Assembly: GCA_011375465.1 (NCBI GenBank)
Contig: DRZV01000085.1
Location: forward strand, 1-27,459
DNA from: Neomoorella mulderi
Lineage (GTDB): Bacteria > Bacillota > DSM-521 > Neomoorellales > Neomoorellaceae
Length of the DNA stretch: 27,459 nt
Reading direction: 5' to 3'
Shown here one piece after another: positions 15,835 through 23,854 of the stretch. Under the pieces are notes generated by a model. That model made no database searches. It was not told where the DNA came from and saw only the letters and a list, made by a program, of their open reading frames with translations. How positions within the stretch are numbered: the stretch's first letter is position 1; each line of letters begins with the position of its first letter. Position numbers and translations under genes: made by a program.

Positions 15835-16718
15835 ACTAAGCGCTGGATGATCTCTCCCCTTTCCCCGGGAAGGAGGTCCACGGGGGGTATCTCGGGCAAG
15901 GTGTAGGCCCCTGGCCTTTGCCTCACCGCTGCCCGGGCAGCGGCCACCATAATCTGCCCGGTAAGGGAGGGGTTATGTACAGCCATGCTGAAGGAAAATC
16001 TCTGGTTGGCCGTTTCCCCAGAGGTCCCCTTCCTTTCGATGCACACCCCGTGGCCGTAATCTTCGTAGGGGGCCGTGCTGGGCACAAATATCACTTCAGT
16101 GGGGTCGTGGCGGAAATAGGGATCCTTCAGGATTGCCTCCCTTATGGACTCCTCGTCCGCTCCCTCTTCTTTCTCCACATATACCAGCCGGCGGTGGCGG
16201 CCAAAGCCCAGGGGCAGAGTATAGGAGAGAGCCCTCCTCACCCCGGGGAGGCTGCGTACCGCCACGCTGTGGCCCATGCTGATGCCCGGGCCAAAATTGG
16301 TGAAGGTGAGGCCCCAGGGAGCCATGGCCTCCATCAAGACCCTTATCACCGAGTCGGTGCCCGGGTCCCAGCCTGCCCCTATTATGGCCACCTTGCCCTG
16401 GGTTCTTGCCAGCCCATCCAGATGCGACCTTAGACGGGGTATCTCTTCGTGGATGTCAAAGGAATCCACCGTGGAGATACCCTGTTGCAGCAGCGCCTCC
16501 GCCTTTTCCGGCACCTGGCGGGATGGCAAGGTCAGAAGGGCCACGTCCACTGGCATGTTTTCCAGCTTGGGGATTACCGGGATGGAAGGGGGAATACCCT
16601 GATGGGGAGAGGGATTGCGGCGAACCACCGCCACCACCTCCATATCGGGAGCCCTGAGGGCAGCCTTCAAGGCGTGATACCCCACGTTGCCGTAGCCCAC
16701 TATGGCCAGCTTTATCAT
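15831..16718 (-). CDS. ddh: meso-Diaminopimelate dehydrogenase
   Basis: Ddh makes meso-diaminopimelate from tetrahydrodipicolinate, ammonia and NADPH in one step, feeding lysine and peptidoglycan. The 295-residue protein begins KLAIVGYGNVGYHALKAAL (Rossmann nucleotide motif) and has DVALLTLPSR, TVDSFDIHEEIP, GAGWDPGTDSVIRVL, the NFGPGISMGHSVAV loop and a C-terminal NPSLTGQIMVAAARAAV, all typical of Ddh. Length is slightly below the common 300-330. A promoter with 17-base spacing is visible upstream on the minus strand. It converges on trmI with overlapping stop codons and no terminator between the two. Confidence 0.93.
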   Translation of the reverse strand: MIKLAIVGYGNVGYHALKAALRAPDMEVVAVVRRNPSPHQGIPPSIPVIPKLENMPVDVALLTLPSRQVPEKAEALLQQGISTVDSFDIHEEIPRLRSHLDGLARTQGKVAIIGAGWDPGTDSVIRVLMEAMAPWGLTFTNFGPGISMGHSVAVRSLPGVRRALSYTLPLGFGRHRRLVYVEKEEGADEESIREAILKDPYFRHDPTEVIFVPSTAPYEDYGHGVCIERKGTSGETANQRFSFSMAVHNPSLTGQIMVAAARAAVRQRPGAYTLPEIPPVDLLPGERGEIIQRLV

Positions 16719-16749
16719 CTCTATCCCCCTCTCTGAGGTTTACCTTATA

Positions 16750-16778
16750 ATTATAAACCTTCAAGAAGGGTCTACCAA
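16750..16778 (-). promoter_or_regulatory. Sigma-A-like promoter for ddh
   Basis: On the minus strand TTGGTA (16773-16778) and TATAAT (16750-16755) are separated by 17 bases, and lie about 30-60 bases upstream of the ddh ATG at 16716-16718. The -10 box is perfect; the -35 matches four of six bases. The -10 sits in a small AT palindrome (TTATAATTATAA). Confidence 0.6.
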
Positions 16779-16837
16779 GGAGAAAAACAGTCCAATCCCT
16801 AGAAATGATGGAGTAGATCTTTTCTTGGTGTCTATAA

Positions 16838-16911
16838 TTGACAGATACAGGGTTTGACAATTATATTTGCCCCCTTTTTGGTTTGTTTTACCCAGGTCCA
16901 GGAGTTATAAT
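16838..16911 (+). promoter_or_regulatory. Promoter region of the SPW-protein gene
   Basis: Two TTGACA boxes occur 16 bases apart (16838-16843 and 16854-16859). The first is followed after 18 bases by TATATT (16862-16867). A perfect TATAAT lies at 16906-16911 with only a weak -35 (TTGTTT) 18 bases upstream, and about 28 bases before the ribosome site. Which pair is used cannot be decided from sequence; there may be two start points. Confidence 0.5.
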
Positions 16912-16953
16912 AAATTATCAAAGTTAAAATCTTCCTAGAAGGAGGTGAACGGG

Positions 16954-17289
16954 ATGAAGCGCTTGTGGCAGGATCGGGTCAACTTGATTTTGGGTGTCCT
17001 CATCTTCTTATCTCCATGGATTTTAGGCTTTAGCGATATTTCTTCTGGTAGCTGGTTAGTCCGGATAGTGGGGATCCTTCTGATAGTTCTCTCCGCTTGG
17101 GCCTTCTCTAATCCTGCTGCTTGGATCGAGTGGGTCAACGTCATTTTAGGCGTGATAGTAATCCTGTCTCCTTGGATCGGTGGCATCGCGGCCAAGGGGG
17201 CCGGCACTACCTGGACTTTAGTGATAGCGGGCATCATCATAGCGGTGGTGGCCTACCTGGCCCAGAAGGAAAAGGCACAGGCCAGTTAA
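16954..17289 (+). CDS. SPW repeat membrane protein
   Basis: The 111-residue protein carries two SPW motifs, ILGVLIFLSPWILGF and ILGVIVILSPWIGGI, each in a hydrophobic helix pair, so about four membrane segments. SPW proteins are small integral membrane proteins of unknown function. The start is the ATG at 16954, 8 bases after AAGGAGG; an upstream GTG overlaps the ribosome site and is less likely. The gene has its own promoter and a strong hairpin after it, so it is monocistronic. Confidence 0.85.
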   Translation: MKRLWQDRVNLILGVLIFLSPWILGFSDISSGSWLVRIVGILLIVLSAWAFSNPAAWIEWVNVILGVIVILSPWIGGIAAKGAGTTWTLVIAGIIIAVVAYLAQKEKAQAS

Positions 17290-17301
17290 AGGGATCTTCC
17301 G

Positions 17302-17328
17302 AGAGGGGGAGGTACCACCTCCCCCTCT
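17302..17328 (+). terminator. Strong hairpin after the SPW gene
   Basis: AGAGGGGGAGGT and ACCTCCCCCTCT form a perfect 12-bp stem with an ACC loop, 13 bases after the SPW stop. It is followed by TGCTTT, a poor T tract, so termination may be partial. Confidence 0.65.
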
Positions 17329-17401
17329 TGCTTTACCTGGAGGTGTTCACTGGGGTCCCAGCTTGTGTTACACTGGAGGGAAAGGGATAGGGGGTCAGGC
17401 T

Positions 17402-17743
17402 ATGAAGCACCTAAAGCTGAAGATCTACACAAGGGAAGGGGAAAAATGGGAAGGGGTTCCCCTTTACCATGCCCTTCTGGTGAAATTTCAGGAAGCGGGT
17501 TTAGCCGGGGCTACGGTTTATAAAGGGGTGGAGGGATACGGTCCCCACGGGGGCCTGCGCACCAGCAAAATACCTAAATTTTCCATAGATCTGCCTGTGG
17601 TTATAGAGGTGGTGGAGGCAGAAGACAAGATAAGGGAAGTTTTGCCCCTGGTCAGGGCCATGGTAAAGAAGGGGCTGATAATCCTGCAGGAGGTGGAAGT
17701 ATTGGAGCTGGATACCCCCGAAGCCTCAGCCGGGGAGAAATAG
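17402..17743 (+). CDS. DUF190 domain protein
   Basis: The 113-residue product matches DUF190, small PII-like proteins: LKLKIYTREGEKWEGVPLYH, an AGLAGATVYKGVEGYG turn, PVVIEVVEAEDKIREVLPLV and a final strand GLIILQEVEVLEL. These are thought to be signalling or metal/nucleotide-binding trimers and often sit next to fluc/crcB genes; no crcB is seen here. The start is the ATG at 17402 rather than an upstream ATG at 17363, because the family begins MKHLKLKIYTRE. The following peptidase frame overlaps its 3' end. Confidence 0.85.
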   Translation: MKHLKLKIYTREGEKWEGVPLYHALLVKFQEAGLAGATVYKGVEGYGPHGGLRTSKIPKFSIDLPVVIEVVEAEDKIREVLPLVRAMVKKGLIILQEVEVLELDTPEASAGEK

Positions 17744-17820
17744 AAGAGGAACTGGAATTTATAAAAAAACAGCTGTGGGAAATCCACCCTCTACTGGAGG
17801 GGGAGGAAAAGCGTTCTGAG

Positions 17821-18972
17821 TTGGAGGAGATCTGGCGCGGGGTGAAGGTGGAAGGAGCCCTTTCCCTGGAGGAATACTTTGTGTTGGTCAACAGCTTGTT
17901 GGTGCCTCTGGGGGAGGGACATACCTTCGTCCATCCCCCCATTTCTACCCGGCATCTGCCCTTCAAGCTCACCTGGGTGAGCGACGGGTTGGGGGTGAGC
18001 TTGAGCAGCTGGGAAGGGGTTAGGCCCGGAGCTCAAGTCCTCTCCTTGGGAGGACGGGAACCCCAGAGCCTCCTGGGCTCCCTGAAATCCTTCCTTCCCC
18101 ATGACAATGCTTATTTTTTGAGGCACAGGGGAGCCAAATACCTCAGCACCCAATTTTTCTTCCAGGCATTGGGGCTAAAGGAGGAGAAGGAAGGGGTTCC
18201 CTTGAAGATTTCTTGGGAAAAAGATGAAAAGCTCTACACCGTGACCTGGCAGGATAAGCCTTTGGAGGAAAAACTGCCCGCCTTCAGCTATGAAATTTCA
18301 CCTGAGCGCTCCTTGGGCTTCTTCACCTTGAACCTCTGCCAAAATACCCCCGAATATAGGCTGGAGGTGGACAGATTTTTCCTGGAGGTGAAGGAAGAGG
18401 GGATAAGGTACATAGCCCTGGATCTGAGGAGGAACGAGGGAGGAGACTCCAATGTGGTGGACGCCTTTTTAAAATATCTACCTCCTGAAGAGATAAGGGA
18501 CTATCGGGCAGAGACGAGATATGCCCCCCAGGTGAGGCTCCAGCGGGGGGATGGGGCGGAGATAGCCATAAGCTTGGCCCGGCTTTTTTCCCGGCTCTAC
18601 AAGGGAAAGCGCCGAACACCTCGGCCCCCTTCCCCTGACCTCATATTCCGGGGACAGCTCTACGTCCTCATCGGTCCAGCCACTTTCTCCGCCGGGGTTT
18701 GGGTGGCCACCATGTTGCGGGATAACGGATTATGCCGCCTTATAGGGGAACCTACAGGGGGAACCCCTTCTTTTATAGGGGATGTGCTGACCTTCCCTCT
18801 GCCCCACTCCCGGTTGATTTATACCGTGGCCCATAAAAAATTTACCCGCCCGGCTGCTGAACTGGATCCCGCAGAAGCCCTTTATCCCGACATCCATGTC
18901 CCCACCACCATAGCCCATTTGAGGGAAGGCAGAGATCCCCAGAAGGAGAAGCTGCTGGACATAATCAGGTGA
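17821..18972 (+). CDS. S41-family peptidase-like protein
   Basis: The product resembles clostridial S41 (C-terminal processing/TSPc) peptidases that have an N-terminal helical domain: SLEEYFVLVNSLLVPLGEGHTFVHPP, a central GIRYIALDLRRNEGGDSNVV strand-loop, and GPATFSAGVWVATMLRDNGL with the candidate nucleophile Ser290, followed by LIGEPTGGTPSFIGD. The usual Lys about 25 residues after the Ser is not seen. The ORF as given starts at TTG 17821, but the frame is open upstream and encodes LSRGEIEEELEFIKKQLWEI, which is the normal N-terminus of this family; no ATG/GTG/TTG is available there, so either CTG is used or the frame was broken in the CCCCC run near 17713. No signal peptide was seen. Confidence 0.75.
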   Translation: MEEIWRGVKVEGALSLEEYFVLVNSLLVPLGEGHTFVHPPISTRHLPFKLTWVSDGLGVSLSSWEGVRPGAQVLSLGGREPQSLLGSLKSFLPHDNAYFLRHRGAKYLSTQFFFQALGLKEEKEGVPLKISWEKDEKLYTVTWQDKPLEEKLPAFSYEISPERSLGFFTLNLCQNTPEYRLEVDRFFLEVKEEGIRYIALDLRRNEGGDSNVVDAFLKYLPPEEIRDYRAETRYAPQVRLQRGDGAEIAISLARLFSRLYKGKRRTPRPPSPDLIFRGQLYVLIGPATFSAGVWVATMLRDNGLCRLIGEPTGGTPSFIGDVLTFPLPHSRLIYTVAHKKFTRPAAELDPAEALYPDIHVPTTIAHLREGRDPQKEKLLDIIR

Positions 18973-19011
18973 TCATTATGGAGATCTTTCTTTTGGCTCC
19001 CGGGACTTCCC

Positions 19012-20196
19012 TTGGACGTCGTGGCCCCCCGCCTTTGGGACGGAAAAGGGGAGGGGCTTGTGGAGGACAGGGTCCTCTTGATAAGGAATGGTAAAATAAA
19101 GGGGATTTTGCCCCTGGAGGTTTATGAACCCGGCCCTTGTCCTCTACTAAAACTGGAGGGCACTTTAATGCCAGGATTAGTTGACGCCCATGTCCACCTG
19201 TCCCTTGACGGAAAGGATTTCAAGCAGTCCATAGAGAGATGGTATCCCCCCCAGGACATGTGGAGGGTCATAACCCAGGAGCTGTGGGATACCCTCAAGG
19301 CGGGAGTGGTGGCCATAAGGGACGGGAGCGACGGCCTGAACTGGAACTTGGAGGCGAAAAAGTGGGTGGCTGCCGGTCAAGCGGTGGGCCCTGTGGTGGT
19401 GGCCACTGGAAGAGCCTTGAGGAGGAAGGGTTACTACGGCACTTTTCTGGGCCCGGGGCTGGAGCGGAGGGAGGAATGGGAGGATCTTTTAAAAGATCAG
19501 GCTGCTGGGGGATGTGACCAGGTAAAGATAGTCCTCTCGGGGCTCATAACCTTCCGCCGCTATGGGGAGGTGGGGCCTGTACAGTTTTCTTTGGAGGAAC
19601 TGAGCTGGCTGGTAAGAAGGGCCCATGCTCTGGGGTTAAAGGTAATGGTCCACGCCAATGGGCCCCAGGCCCTCGAGATGGCCCTGGATGCGGGGGTAGA
19701 CAGCATAGAGCACGGCTATTTCGCCACGGAGGAGCTCCTTTCCCGCATGGCCGAGCAGGGGGTTTACTGGTGCCCCACGGTGGCTGCGGTTATAAATCGT
19801 CTTAAGGTGCGCAAGGCAGAAGAATACAGCCCCCATCAGAAGGACATAATCAAGAGGACTTGCGAGTCCCAGCTTGGGAACATGTATAAGGCCCATAGAA
19901 TAGGGGTGAGGATGGTTTTGGGGACCGATGCGGGAGCCCCAGGCGTCTATCACGGGCGCAGCTACGGGGAGGAGGTGAACTATTTTAAGGAAGCGGGTCT
20001 GGACAATCTCTCTATATTAAAGGCCGCCACTTCCCTGGGGGCTGCCTGTTTGGGTTTAAAGGATCTGGGCACTATAGAAGAAGGGAAATCAGCCTGCTTT
20101 GTGGAATTAGAAGGCGATCCCCTGGCCGATCTCCAGGCCTTGAAAAAGATCAACAGGGTTTTTTATTTTCAGCCCATCCCTTGCGGTTATGGGTAA
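19012..20196 (+). CDS. Amidohydrolase (metal-dependent, imidazolonepropionase-like)
   Basis: The 394-residue protein has amidohydrolase metal ligands in order: VDAHVHLSLDG (H60, H62), a KIVLSG segment (possible carbamylated-Lys strand), KVMVHANGPQALEMAL, DSIEHGYFATEE, and LGTDAGAPGVYHGRSYGEE (metal Asp). The N-terminus (APRLWDGKGEGLVEDRVLLI) and C-terminus (LGTIEEGKSACFVELEGDPL) form the usual composite beta domain. Substrate is unknown; relatives include imidazolonepropionase and dipeptidases such as prolidase. The TTG start has no ribosome site, and an ATG at about 18978 in another frame (MEIFLLAPGTSL) makes a start frameshift possible. Confidence 0.85.
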   Translation: MDVVAPRLWDGKGEGLVEDRVLLIRNGKIKGILPLEVYEPGPCPLLKLEGTLMPGLVDAHVHLSLDGKDFKQSIERWYPPQDMWRVITQELWDTLKAGVVAIRDGSDGLNWNLEAKKWVAAGQAVGPVVVATGRALRRKGYYGTFLGPGLERREEWEDLLKDQAAGGCDQVKIVLSGLITFRRYGEVGPVQFSLEELSWLVRRAHALGLKVMVHANGPQALEMALDAGVDSIEHGYFATEELLSRMAEQGVYWCPTVAAVINRLKVRKAEEYSPHQKDIIKRTCESQLGNMYKAHRIGVRMVLGTDAGAPGVYHGRSYGEEVNYFKEAGLDNLSILKAATSLGAACLGLKDLGTIEEGKSACFVELEGDPLADLQALKKINRVFYFQPIPCGYG

Positions 20197-20243
20197 TAAA
20201 TGCTATTATTGAACAAAAAAGTTTATTCCGAGGAGGAAGTGAA

Positions 20244-20576
20244 ATGCCCGAGTTCAGCAACCCCTTTGTGGTGATGAAGGCGGAGCGCAAGCTCACCCAC
20301 GAAGAGCTGGTAAGGTGTATACGCTTTATGATAGCTGCCGAGTACGAGGCAGTCCAGCTCTACACCCAGTTGGCAGAGTCCACCGATAATGAGCTGGCCA
20401 AAGCGGTGCTGAAGGATATAGCTGACGAGGAGAGGGTCCACGCTGGAGAATTTTTGCGCCTGCTGAAGGAGCTGGCTCCTGACGAGGAGGAACTCTATCA
20501 GAAAGGCTACAGGAAGGCTAAAAAGAATATCCTGAAGGCTAAAGGGTATGAAGAAGTGGAAGAGATTATAAAGTAG
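20244..20576 (+). CDS. Ferritin-like / rubrerythrin-type diiron protein
   Basis: The 110-residue protein is a short four-helix-type diiron protein: RFMIAAEYEAVQLYTQLAES (first Glu, ExxY), AKAVLKDIADEERVHAGEFL with an EExxH metal motif, and a charged C-terminal tail. Close relatives are often annotated as demethoxyubiquinone hydroxylase-like or encapsulin-associated ferritin-like proteins, used for iron or oxygen/peroxide detoxification. No encapsulin gene follows here. The start is the ATG at 20244 after GAGGAGG; an upstream ATG at 20181 lies in the end of the preceding gene. A rubredoxin two genes downstream is a plausible electron donor. Confidence 0.8.
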   Translation: MPEFSNPFVVMKAERKLTHEELVRCIRFMIAAEYEAVQLYTQLAESTDNELAKAVLKDIADEERVHAGEFLRLLKELAPDEEELYQKGYRKAKKNILKAKGYEEVEEIIK

Positions 20577-20584
20577 ATGTAGAT

Positions 20585-21289
20585 ATGGTGCTTCTGGGCA
20601 CTACGGTCAACGCCTGCACCATAATACTGGGGGCCACAGTGGGCAGCCTCCTGAAAAGGGGGCTGCCCGAAAACATAAAGTCCACCGTGCTCCAGGGGGT
20701 AACCCTCACGGTCATCCTTATAGGCCTGAAGATGGCTTTTGAGGCCCAAAGGATACTGATAGTGGCCTTGAGCCTGGTGAGCGGTGGATTTATAGGGGAG
20801 CTTTTAAAAATCGAAGATCATCTGAACAGGTGGGGGCAGGCCCTGGAGAACTCCTGGGGCCAGGGGGATAAGGATTTCGCCAGGGGTTTTGTCTCCGCCA
20901 GCCTCATCTTCTGTGTGGGGGCCATGGCCATCATGGGTTCCCTGGAGAGCGGGCTTACCGGCCAGCACACCACCTTGCTGGTCAAGTCCCTTCTGGATGG
21001 GGTTACCTCCATGATTTTGGCCTCCAGCTTGGGTTGGGGTGTGGCCTTTTCCGCCATACCGGTATTTTTGTACCAGGGCAGCATCGCTTTGGCTGCCGGC
21101 AAATTGAGCCCCCTTTTGAACGAAGGGGTTATAAGGGAGATGACGGCCACTGGAGGCCTGCTCATCTTGGCCATAGGCCTAAATTTGCTGGACAGCCGCT
21201 TTAAAATCAAAGTGGGCAACCTCCTCCCGGCCCTGTTCATGGCAGCCCTCTGGGTTTACCTGGCCATGGGGTGGCAGGGAGGCAGATAA
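20585..21289 (+). CDS. DUF554 membrane protein (YdfK-like)
   Basis: The 234-residue protein is hydrophobic, with about six or seven membrane segments, and has the DUF554 signatures GTTVNACTIILGATVGSLLK near the N-terminus, GFVSASLIFCVGAMAIMGSL, GHTT-like GLTGQHTTLLVKSLLDG and TATGGLLILAIGLNLLD. Function of this family is unknown; transport is often assumed. It starts 9 bases after the ferritin-like gene with no clear ribosome site, so it is probably translated from the same message by coupling. Confidence 0.88.
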   Translation: MVLLGTTVNACTIILGATVGSLLKRGLPENIKSTVLQGVTLTVILIGLKMAFEAQRILIVALSLVSGGFIGELLKIEDHLNRWGQALENSWGQGDKDFARGFVSASLIFCVGAMAIMGSLESGLTGQHTTLLVKSLLDGVTSMILASSLGWGVAFSAIPVFLYQGSIALAAGKLSPLLNEGVIREMTATGGLLILAIGLNLLDSRFKIKVGNLLPALFMAALWVYLAMGWQGGR

Positions 21290-21308
21290 CTTAAAGGGGG
21301 AATTGTAT

Positions 21309-21481
21309 ATGTCGGAAAGAGGTTCGCGTTACCAGTGTTCTGTATGCGGGTACATCTACGACCCTTCCAGGGGGATAGCACCCAAAACATATCTCCGGGC
21401 ACCTGCTTTGAGGCCCTACCCGATACCTGGCGTTGCCCTGTCTGTGGGGTACCCAAAGAGGAATTTTTCAAAATAGATTGA
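21309..21481 (+). pseudogene. Rubredoxin, one frameshift
   Basis: The plus strand encodes YQCSVCGYIYDPSRG and, after adding one G in the G5 run at 21370-21374, DSTQNISPGTCFEALPDTWR followed by CPVCGVPKEEFFKID. The two CxxCG knuckles of the iron site are complete, and the corrected length of 57 residues is normal. Rubredoxin passes single electrons, for example to rubrerythrins and oxygen reductases; the nearby ferritin-like gene may use it. The one-base homopolymer deletion is the only defect, so sequencing error is likely. A strong terminator follows. Confidence 0.85.
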
Positions 21482-21492
21482 GGGAAAAGCCC

Positions 21493-21533
21493 TTCCCGCT
21501 GGCAGGAAAAGAGACGGCCAGCGGGAATTTTTT
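21493..21533 (+). terminator. Intrinsic terminator after rubredoxin
   Basis: TTCCCGCTGGC (21493-21503) pairs with GCCAGCGGGAA (21517-21527), an 11-bp GC-rich stem, followed directly by six T residues and TAT. This closes the amidohydrolase-to-rubredoxin gene string. Confidence 0.9.
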
Positions 21534-21590
21534 ATATCTGGGGCAATAGAAATTTAAAGGGCCCTTATTCACTTTTAAGGAGGGGCGACA

Positions 21591-23078
21591 ATGCTCTTAT
21601 GGCAACTGCCGCAAAAACATAAAGACTCCATACGCCATCCTGCTCTGCGCTATAGGGAAGAGGAAATTTCCTATCAGGAGGCAGCAGATCTGATCGAGGG
21701 TTATGCCCGGCTTTTCCAGGATAAGGGCCTGGAGCCGGGCGAAAGGGTGGCCATAATCTCTTTCAACTGCCCGGATTTTATCCTCAGCTATCTGGGATGC
21801 CTTCGGGCCGGGGGCATAGCTGTCCCTTTAAATTTCATGCTCACCCTGCCGGAGATAGCCTATATATTAAAAGACGCGGGCTGCAGTTTTATCGTCATCC
21901 ACCAGCAGCTCTATAAAAAGTTAAATCTGGACCCGTCTTTCCCTCTCCTTTCAGGCCTCAAGGGGGTTGTGCTTTTAGGTGAGGAGAGCCGGGCTCGGGC
22001 CCGGAGCCTGCCATCTGCCCGTCCGGTGGAGGCCCGGGAGGAGGATATTTGCGCCTTTCTTTACACTTCGGGCACCACGGGGCTGCCCAAGGGGGCTATG
22101 TTGAGCCATAAAAACTTTTTGGCCAACGTAAAGGCCCTCCATGAGGTTTCCCAATTCGGCCCTGACAACGATTTCCTTTCAGTCCTCCCCATGTTCCACA
22201 GCTTTGCTTGGACCACCAGCGTGCTCTTGCCCATATATCTGGGCAGCACCATCACCATAAAGGAGAGCTTTCAACCCAAAGAAATTCTGGATATCCTGAC
22301 TTATAGAGGCATAACCGTATTCTGCGGTGTTCCGGCCATGTTTACGGTCCTGGTGAGGCTGGGAGACCTCAGGGAATTTAAAGCGTTGAAATTCGCCATT
22401 TCTGGAGGCGCCCCTTTGGATCCCAGGGTGGGGCAAGCCTTTGAGGAGAAATTCAGGGTCCCGTTGGTGGAGGGTTATGGCCTTACCGAGGCTTCCCCGG
22501 TGGTGTGCCTCAACCCCCTTTACGGCAAGAGAAAGCCGGGATCTGTGGGCTTCCCTTTGCCGGGGATAGAGGTCAGGATAGTGGATGAGAAAGGCCAGGA
22601 GGTGCCCCTGGAGGAAGTGGGGGAGCTGATCATAAAGGGGCCCAATGTCATGGCGGGCTACTATAACCGGCCAGAGGAGACGGCCGAAACCTTGCGGGAC
22701 GGCTGGCTCTACACCGGAGATCTGGCCCGTAAAGACGAGGAAGGCTATATCTATATAGTGGACCGTAAGAAGGACCTGATCATAACCGGAGGCTTTAATG
22801 TGTATCCCCGGGAGGTGGAGGAGGCCCTGATGGCCCATCCTGCGGTGGCAGAAGCGGCGGTTATAGGTGTCGGAGATCCCCTGAGGGGGGAAGAGATAAA
22901 GGCCTATATAATCTTAAGGTCGGGCCAGCAGGTTTCCTGCCAGGAACTGCGGGAGTTTTTAAGAGGACGCCTGGCCCCTTATAAAATACCCCGCTACTTC
23001 GCCTTTGTGGAGGACCTACCCCGTTCCACCACGGGTAAAGTCCTCAAAAGGGTGTTAAAGGAACAGGAAGGCAGATAA
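21591..23078 (+). CDS. AMP-dependent acyl-CoA synthetase (long-chain fatty-acid-CoA ligase type)
   Basis: The 495-residue enzyme activates a carboxylic acid with ATP to an acyl-adenylate and then to acyl-CoA. Visible core motifs are YTSGTTGLPKGAMLSH (from residue 158), the acyl-pocket VEGYGLTEASPVV, WLYTGDLARKDEEGYIYIVD, RKKDLIITGGFNVYPREVEE and the catalytic lysine K483 in STTGKVLKR. Length and absence of extra domains fit FadD/AcsM-type ligases; chain length cannot be read. The ATG follows AAGGAGGGG. It has its own terminator after it and is preceded by one. Confidence 0.93.
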   Translation: MLLWQLPQKHKDSIRHPALRYREEEISYQEAADLIEGYARLFQDKGLEPGERVAIISFNCPDFILSYLGCLRAGGIAVPLNFMLTLPEIAYILKDAGCSFIVIHQQLYKKLNLDPSFPLLSGLKGVVLLGEESRARARSLPSARPVEAREEDICAFLYTSGTTGLPKGAMLSHKNFLANVKALHEVSQFGPDNDFLSVLPMFHSFAWTTSVLLPIYLGSTITIKESFQPKEILDILTYRGITVFCGVPAMFTVLVRLGDLREFKALKFAISGGAPLDPRVGQAFEEKFRVPLVEGYGLTEASPVVCLNPLYGKRKPGSVGFPLPGIEVRIVDEKGQEVPLEEVGELIIKGPNVMAGYYNRPEETAETLRDGWLYTGDLARKDEEGYIYIVDRKKDLIITGGFNVYPREVEEALMAHPAVAEAAVIGVGDPLRGEEIKAYIILRSGQQVSCQELREFLRGRLAPYKIPRYFAFVEDLPRSTTGKVLKRVLKEQEGR

Positions 23079-23101
23079 AAAGCCCGGTGTCCCGGGCTTT
23101 T
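23078..23101. terminator. Bidirectional terminator between the acyl-CoA synthetase and pgi
   Basis: AAAAGCCCGG (23078-23087) and CCGGGCTTTT (23092-23101) form a 10-bp stem with a TGTC loop, with an A run on the left and T run on the right, so it can serve both converging genes. It overlaps the last bases of both stop codons. Confidence 0.85.
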
Positions 23102-23840
23102 ACTTTAGGAGTTTGGCTAAGGCTTCGGGATCCGCCAGGAAGGCCTCATAGAGGCTCCTACCCTTTACCACTGCTAAAGGTTGGCTCAAGGCAGGAGCGG
23201 CCACCAGCTTCAGGGCTACCGAGTTTTGATAGTTGGGGTTTTTGACAAAGTCCCCCTTGCCGTCGGGATTTTGGATGTAATAATAAGCAGCACCCCGTTT
23301 TTGCCGGAAGGGCTCATAGAGGGACTTGAAGGTGCTCTCCACCAGGTTTGCCATGACCAAAGGCCGGTTTCCCGGATTTATGGTGACGTGGCCATAATTG
23401 GGGGGGATGAAAACCTTATCCCCTTTTTTAGCTTCTACAGCTATGACTTCTTCGGCTTCTCCCCTCCTATCGTTTTTCTGCAGCAGGTAAAGGGCCTCCC
23501 CTTCCAGGACTTCATAATATTCGGTATAACTCTCCTCACTGCCGGACTTGAGGGGATGGAAATGGCCCACGGTTTTTATATATTCCCCTCCTATGGTGCC
23601 GGCCAAGATTACGGTGATATCGTAACGGATCCCATACTTTTCAAAAATCTCTTTATCCTTTTCCAGACACACTCCCCGGTACATGTAGTACAGGGGTTGG
23701 TCGCTGGGGGAAACCTGGGAGTAGAGGACCTCCAGGGCGTCCTTCAGCCGCCTCACGTCGGGTTCAGGCGGAGCCACCACTCCCGGAGCGAAGACCAGGA
23801 GCCCTTCTTCAGTTAAATGAAAATGTTCTCCTAAAATCAT
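23100..23840 (-). CDS. pgi: Glucose-6-phosphate isomerase, cupin (archaeal) type
   Basis: The 246-residue protein is a cupin-type phosphoglucose isomerase as first known from Pyrococcus and Thermococcus: TVGHFHPLKSGSEESYTEYY with H93, H95 and E102, and the later NYGHVTINPG with H151, matching the four metal ligands of cPGI. It interconverts glucose 6-phosphate and fructose 6-phosphate and is unrelated to the usual bacterial Pgi. I chose the ATG at 23838-23840 because AAGGAGG lies 9 bases upstream of it; an ATG 8 codons earlier would lie upstream of that site. The Shine-Dalgarno is inside a small hairpin. The gene is monocistronic. Confidence 0.9.
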   Translation of the reverse strand: MILGEHFHLTEEGLLVFAPGVVAPPEPDVRRLKDALEVLYSQVSPSDQPLYYMYRGVCLEKDKEIFEKYGIRYDITVILAGTIGGEYIKTVGHFHPLKSGSEESYTEYYEVLEGEALYLLQKNDRRGEAEEVIAVEAKKGDKVFIPPNYGHVTINPGNRPLVMANLVESTFKSLYEPFRQKRGAAYYYIQNPDGKGDFVKNPNYQNSVALKLVAAPALSQPLAVVKGRSLYEAFLADPEALAKLLK

Positions 23841-23854
23841 GGAGGATGCCCTCC
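23841..23854 (-). promoter_or_regulatory. Hairpin containing the pgi Shine-Dalgarno
   Basis: On the minus strand GGAGG, a four-base loop GCAT and CCTCC precede the start codon directly, so the ribosome site AAGGAGG is half of a 5-bp GC-rich stem. Folding would hide it from the ribosome, possibly in a temperature-dependent way. Such a short stem may also be insignificant. Confidence 0.4.

Noticed and set aside
16456..16860. ORFs opposite ddh
   Set aside because: They lie antisense to or out of frame with a clear diaminopimelate dehydrogenase.
23181..23816. 211-codon plus-strand ORF opposite pgi
   Set aside because: Shadow of a gene whose minus-strand product has all four cupin metal ligands.
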